NCBI GenBank assembly: GCA_002371695.1
Contig: DFGG01000174.1
Span: 1-16,416, forward strand
Direction of reading: 5' to 3'
DNA length: 16,416 nt
From: a bacterium UBA3756
Lineage (GTDB): Bacteria; Bacteroidota; Bacteroidia; Bacteroidales; Bacteroidaceae
The position numbers were made by a program, and so were the translations under genes. This document shows positions 13,423 through 16,416 of this stretch, piece by piece; within the stretch, counting starts at the first letter, position 1, and the number at the start of each line of letters is the position of its first letter. The notes beneath the pieces were generated by a model that was not told where the DNA came from, did no database searches, and saw only the letters and a list, made by a program, of their open reading frames with translations.

Positions 13423-15399
13423 GTCGAGGAAGATATGATATCCCATTGAGACGGCGAGGCGGTAAGCAAGCGACAGATCAATACCAAGGCTGGGCTTCTT
13501 GGCTGTCAGCTGGACGAAGGGTTCGAAGATATGCTCCGCATCCGCAGCAGAAATGGCAGGCCCCTCGTAACTGACAGATATAGCATAGGTGCCGTAGGCA
13601 TCAGCATTACAGCTCATCAGAATGGTTCCACCAGTAGCATTCTGGCCTGCATTGTCGAGCAGGCAGTTCAGCAGTTCCTGCAGCAGCGGACTGATTTTGA
13701 CAATCACGTCATCGGATAACGTGGTGCTGAACTCTAAGCCTAACGTGCGATCGTCGCTTTTCGCTGTTGGATGCAGATCATAACTGTTTAGTATAGCGCG
13801 TGCCATTTCATTCAGTCCTACACTGCCCTGCTTGGTTATAGTCACATCGTCACCATAGAGACTGAACAGGATGAGCTGATGCGTGGAAGTTGCCACGCGA
13901 TAGGCATCACTGCACACACTATGGCGCAGTTGCATATATTCATCGTGGGGAATCTGACCTTCACTATCGATGATCAGCTCTGCCGTATTGATCAGCGTCA
14001 ATAGCGGAGACCGCAGTGCATTGATGCTGTTTTGCTTCTCTTTATCAGTGATGCCGGATGCCCCTTGGATATAGGAGTCGAGCATGGGATCCATCAGCGA
14101 CTCTATGCTCTGGGCGGCAGCGAGGATGTCTTGGTAACGCTTAGGACGCTCCTCGGGCTTCAACAGGTAGTTCGGATTGTTGAAGATACGTGCATAGGTC
14201 CTCAGCACATTGACAGGCGACTTCAGTTTCTCCTGGATCGTCCTGACAAAGGCGCGACGGAGGGCCTGACTGGCTTCCGTGCGGCGGCGGGCTTCCTGCA
14301 ACTGAAGGAACTGTTCCTTCAGACGCTGGTTCTTCTTGTGGCGATAGACAAGCATACCTACAAGCAAACAGATGATAGCCAGCGCCATCAGTCCGACGAC
14401 AAACAGCTGAACGCGCCGTGTCTCGGCCTTCTTCTGTTCTGCCTGGAACAGATCAATGTCGTGCGACAAATCAGCTAAATGCTGCTCCATCGACTCACGC
14501 TCGTCGATAAGTTCAAGACTATCCTTCAACTCTCTGGCGCGATAGGCCTGCTGCCAGTCGCCCATCTGCTCAAACACATTGATGCGCAGTTCCGTGGCCG
14601 TCAGGGGCACTTCGATGGAGTCGCACCAGGCGATGGCTTGCTGATATTCTTTCTGCAACAGGTGGTGGCACACCATCACCTGCTCAAGGTTGGCTGCATT
14701 AAACTGTGCGGGCTGATGCTCGCGAATGCTGTCATACTTGTTAAAATAACGATAGAATGCGGCACGGTCGTTCATCTTATTGGCAATGATACACCGATAT
14801 CCCAGTACTCCGCTCTCGTACATCGGATTCTGAAGCATCTGCTGGGGGAGGCTGTCCAGACAGGCCATAGCCTCGGCAGGACGCTTGAAACTGAGCGACT
14901 GGGCCAGCGAGAGGTAAGCGTTGAACACGGCCACGGGATCCTTTTCGACATCGATGCTCTGAAGTGCACGCCGGAAGTACTTCTCACCCATCTCTGGCTG
15001 ATTGCGACCATTATAGAAGAAGCCCAGCCCCATGTGGGCCAAATAGAGATATTGTTCCTGATGACGAACCTTGATGTCGTCTGTGAGGCGGTGAATCTCG
15101 GTGAATGCACGATGGAACCGCTTGTGGTTCACCTCGTATATCACAAGATTCATCCACGTGCGATAATACTTATCCCACTCCTTGCGCTGCTCCAGATAGT
15201 TAGAGTATGCCTTATGAGCCCCATAGAACTCGGTCTCGTCGTCACTGGTCTGCGCCTGGTAAAGACGCTGTAGCAAGGCCTGCTCTTCTGCAGAAGGCTG
15301 CTGCGGCTGAGCCGCAGGCTTCTCCTGAGCAGGGAGGTATACGCACATCACCAGCATAACAGCGATGAAAACTATCTTTCTGAAATCTGACATAATCAT
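13378..15399 (-). CDS. Membrane TPR histidine-kinase-like protein, probable pseudokinase (673 aa)
   Basis: Sensor-type protein with a signal peptide (1-25, hydrophobic IVFIAVMLVMCVYLPA), a periplasmic helical TPR-like region (about 38-300), a coiled coil (300-330), one membrane helix (331-352, FVVGLMALAIICLLVGMLVY), and a cytoplasmic kinase-like part. The first HisKA-like segment reads TIQEKLKSPVN (387-397), with E390 where SHEIRTPLN has its phosphoacceptor His. A second such segment, NSINALRSPLLTL (457-469), has N460 there. The HATPase N box LLNCLLDNA (576-584) keeps N583, but the G1 box is SYEGPAIS (no DxGxG) and G2 is SLGIDLSLA. IFEPFVQL and the C-terminal SGVRFVVT strand are normal. No response regulator adjoins. 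Probably binds partners rather than autophosphorylating. Divergent from the AlkD-like gene. Confidence 0.85.
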   Translation of the reverse strand: MIMSDFRKIVFIAVMLVMCVYLPAQEKPAAQPQQPSAEEQALLQRLYQAQTSDDETEFYGAHKAYSNYLEQRKEWDKYYRTWMNLVIYEVNHKRFHRAFTEIHRLTDDIKVRHQEQYLYLAHMGLGFFYNGRNQPEMGEKYFRRALQSIDVEKDPVAVFNAYLSLAQSLSFKRPAEAMACLDSLPQQMLQNPMYESGVLGYRCIIANKMNDRAAFYRYFNKYDSIREHQPAQFNAANLEQVMVCHHLLQKEYQQAIAWCDSIEVPLTATELRINVFEQMGDWQQAYRARELKDSLELIDERESMEQHLADLSHDIDLFQAEQKKAETRRVQLFVVGLMALAIICLLVGMLVYRHKKNQRLKEQFLQLQEARRRTEASQALRRAFVRTIQEKLKSPVNVLRTYARIFNNPNYLLKPEERPKRYQDILAAAQSIESLMDPMLDSYIQGASGITDKEKQNSINALRSPLLTLINTAELIIDSEGQIPHDEYMQLRHSVCSDAYRVATSTHQLILFSLYGDDVTITKQGSVGLNEMARAILNSYDLHPTAKSDDRTLGLEFSTTLSDDVIVKISPLLQELLNCLLDNAGQNATGGTILMSCNADAYGTYAISVSYEGPAISAADAEHIFEPFVQLTAKKPSLGIDLSLAYRLAVSMGYHIFLDSEYTSGVRFVVTGI

Positions 15400-15443
15400 T
15401 ATTATTAATTAAGCAGTTTGTTTTCTCTCACAAAAAAGTGATG

Positions 15444-15475
15444 CAAAGCTACAAAATATTTCCGATTCCTGCAAG
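15444..15475 (-). promoter_or_regulatory. Promoter of the kinase-like gene
   Basis: On the minus strand CTTG (15475-15472) is followed after 20 bp by TAGCTTTG (15451-15444), a good match to TTTG-N20-TAnnTTTG. The start codon at 15399 lies 44 bp downstream. Confidence 0.65.
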
Positions 15476-15583
15476 GGTAATAAAACCGTAGGGCTGATTT
15501 TTGTTAATTTTGAAACAATTTTTGCAGATTCTGCAATTTTATTAAAAGAATCTTTTTTCAATGGATATTAGAAAAAGAATATG

Positions 15584-15591
15584 TATCTTTG
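15584..15591 (+). promoter_or_regulatory. Promoter -7 box of the AlkD-like gene (TATCTTTG)
   Basis: TATCTTTG is a perfect -7 box. It lies inside the longest possible reading frame of the downstream gene (ATG 15561), which argues that the real start is one of the ATGs at 15600 or 15606. The expected transcript start (about 15597-15599) nearly coincides with that ATG. Confidence 0.55.
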
Positions 15592-15599
15592 TACGCAGA

Positions 15600-16379
15600 A
15601 TGAAGATGAAGACAACAGCAAGGGAGATAACAGACTATATGGAGTCGCTGCGTGACGACGCGCAGCGCCGGGTACTGATGCAGTTCTTCAAGACGGGACC
15701 TGGCGAGTATGGCGAGGGCGATGAATTCCTTGGTCTCAAGGTGCCTCAGACGCGCGAGGTAGTCAAAGCCGCCAAGGAGACGCCGCTCAGCGAAGTGCCG
15801 GAACTGCTGATGTCGCGCTGGCATGAGGTGAGACTCTGCGGACTGCTCATCATGGTAGCGCAGTTTGAGAAATCAGCAACAAAGCGTCTGGAGAATAATG
15901 CCGAAGCCATCCAAAAGCGCGATGAAATCGTGGAAATGTATCTGAAATATGCAGAACGGGCCAACAACTGGGACTTGGTAGACCTCTCGGCTCCGAAGAT
16001 CCTTGGCCACTGGCTATTGCTCCCCTCCCACCTGGGAGATAAGATGGCGATACTCGACTCCCTGGCCGCAAGCTCTTGCCTGTGGCGACAGCGCATGAGC
16101 ATGGTCTGCACCTGGAAGACTTCACAGCAGGGCGATCCATCCTGGTGCCTGCGCTATGCTGAGAAACACCTGCACCACCCTCACGACTTGATGCACAAGG
16201 CCACGGGCTGGATGCTGCGCGAGATGGGCAAGCGATGCAGCATGGACCTGCTGCGCGATTTCCTTCGCCAGCACGCCCAAGAGATGCCGCGCACAATGCT
16301 CCGCTATGCCATCGAGAAGATGTCGGAAACGGAGCGTAAAAGATGGATGAATAGTCAGCCCCCCGTGACACATCTTTAA
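15600..16379 (+). CDS. AlkD-type DNA alkylation repair glycosylase (259 aa)
   Basis: HEAT-repeat DNA glycosylase family that excises positively charged N3/N7-alkylpurines without base flipping. Family blocks: FFKTGPGEYGEGDEFLGLKV (29-48), RANNWDLVDLSAP (120-132), KATGWMLREMG (200-210) and MPRTMLRYAIEK (229-240). Catalytic positions match Bacillus AlkD: W124 and D128 (W109, D113), Arg in LWRQR (162-165, near R148), and W204 (W187). The start at 15600 is preferred because the TATCTTTG box overlaps the longer frame; a second in-frame ATG is at 15606. This implies a leaderless or very short-leader mRNA. It is divergent from the kinase-like gene across a shared 200-bp promoter region. The stop at 16377-16379 leaves 37 bp to the window edge with nothing recognisable. 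Confidence 0.9.
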   Translation: MKMKTTAREITDYMESLRDDAQRRVLMQFFKTGPGEYGEGDEFLGLKVPQTREVVKAAKETPLSEVPELLMSRWHEVRLCGLLIMVAQFEKSATKRLENNAEAIQKRDEIVEMYLKYAERANNWDLVDLSAPKILGHWLLLPSHLGDKMAILDSLAASSCLWRQRMSMVCTWKTSQQGDPSWCLRYAEKHLHHPHDLMHKATGWMLREMGKRCSMDLLRDFLRQHAQEMPRTMLRYAIEKMSETERKRWMNSQPPVTHL

Positions 16380-16416
16380 ATAATGCACTCTCGCGCGCAC
16401 ATAGTAGTGGGAAAAC

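Noticed and set aside
14479..15273. 264-codon plus-strand frame opposite the kinase-like gene
   Set aside because: No recognisable motif; the opposite strand has signal peptide, TPR-like region, membrane helix and kinase fold.
1..16416. CRISPR arrays, tRNA/rRNA genes, integrase and att sites
   Set aside because: No regularly spaced repeats, no cloverleaf or rRNA-like stretch and no integrase were seen, so the defence locus cannot be called an integrative element from this window.

Overview
The window looks like chromosomal DNA of a Bacteroidota member, most likely a Prevotella/Segatella-type Bacteroidales. Several genes are preceded by the Bacteroidota -7 box TAnnTTTG, and the BASS-family transporter gene has the whole TTTG-N20-TAnnTTTG promoter. 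The protein set also fits: a Bacteroidota-type IS4 transposase, a TPR-type two-component sensor, MurQ and QueC. The genus is inference; no rRNA or other marker is present.

Left third (1-6050), a defence locus. An IS4-family insertion sequence (about 57-1383) abuts a cytosine-5 DNA methyltransferase that has lost its N-terminus (no SAM-binding motif I). Tightly coupled behind it are two intact restriction genes: an McrB-like AAA+ NTPase (2285-3808) and a long McrC/LlaJI-like nuclease with a visible PD-(D/E)XK core (3805-5829). The layout resembles LlaJI-type restriction-modification, an m5C methyltransferase next to an McrBC-like pair. Restriction looks intact while its cognate methylase does not. 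A Bacteroidota -7 box at the IS right end points into the operon. Base composition changes sharply inside mcrB, between its N-terminal region and its ATPase core. The right edge of the locus carries a 51-codon internal scrap of inositol-3-phosphate synthase, apparently a recombination scar.

Middle (6050-10400), metabolism and transport. A minus-strand operon runs murQ (MurNAc-6-P etherase), then a DMT/EamA transporter (4-bp overlap), then queC (7-deazaguanine synthesis). A plus-strand FAH-family enzyme and a minus-strand BASS transporter converge at about 9380.

Right third (10400-16416), enriched in DNA and nucleotide repair. A compact plus-strand run holds an AlkZ-related winged-helix protein, a Nudix hydrolase and an MGMT-like alkyltransferase. 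After it come a formate/nitrite-type channel and a uracil-DNA-glycosylase-family protein. A membrane TPR histidine-kinase-like protein lies on the minus strand; it lacks the phosphoacceptor His at both HisKA-like segments and has an eroded ATP lid, so it is probably a pseudokinase. It is divergent from an AlkD-type DNA alkylation repair gene that reads to the right edge. Five repair-type genes on the plus strand within about 6 kb suggest a genotoxic or alkylation-stress neighbourhood.
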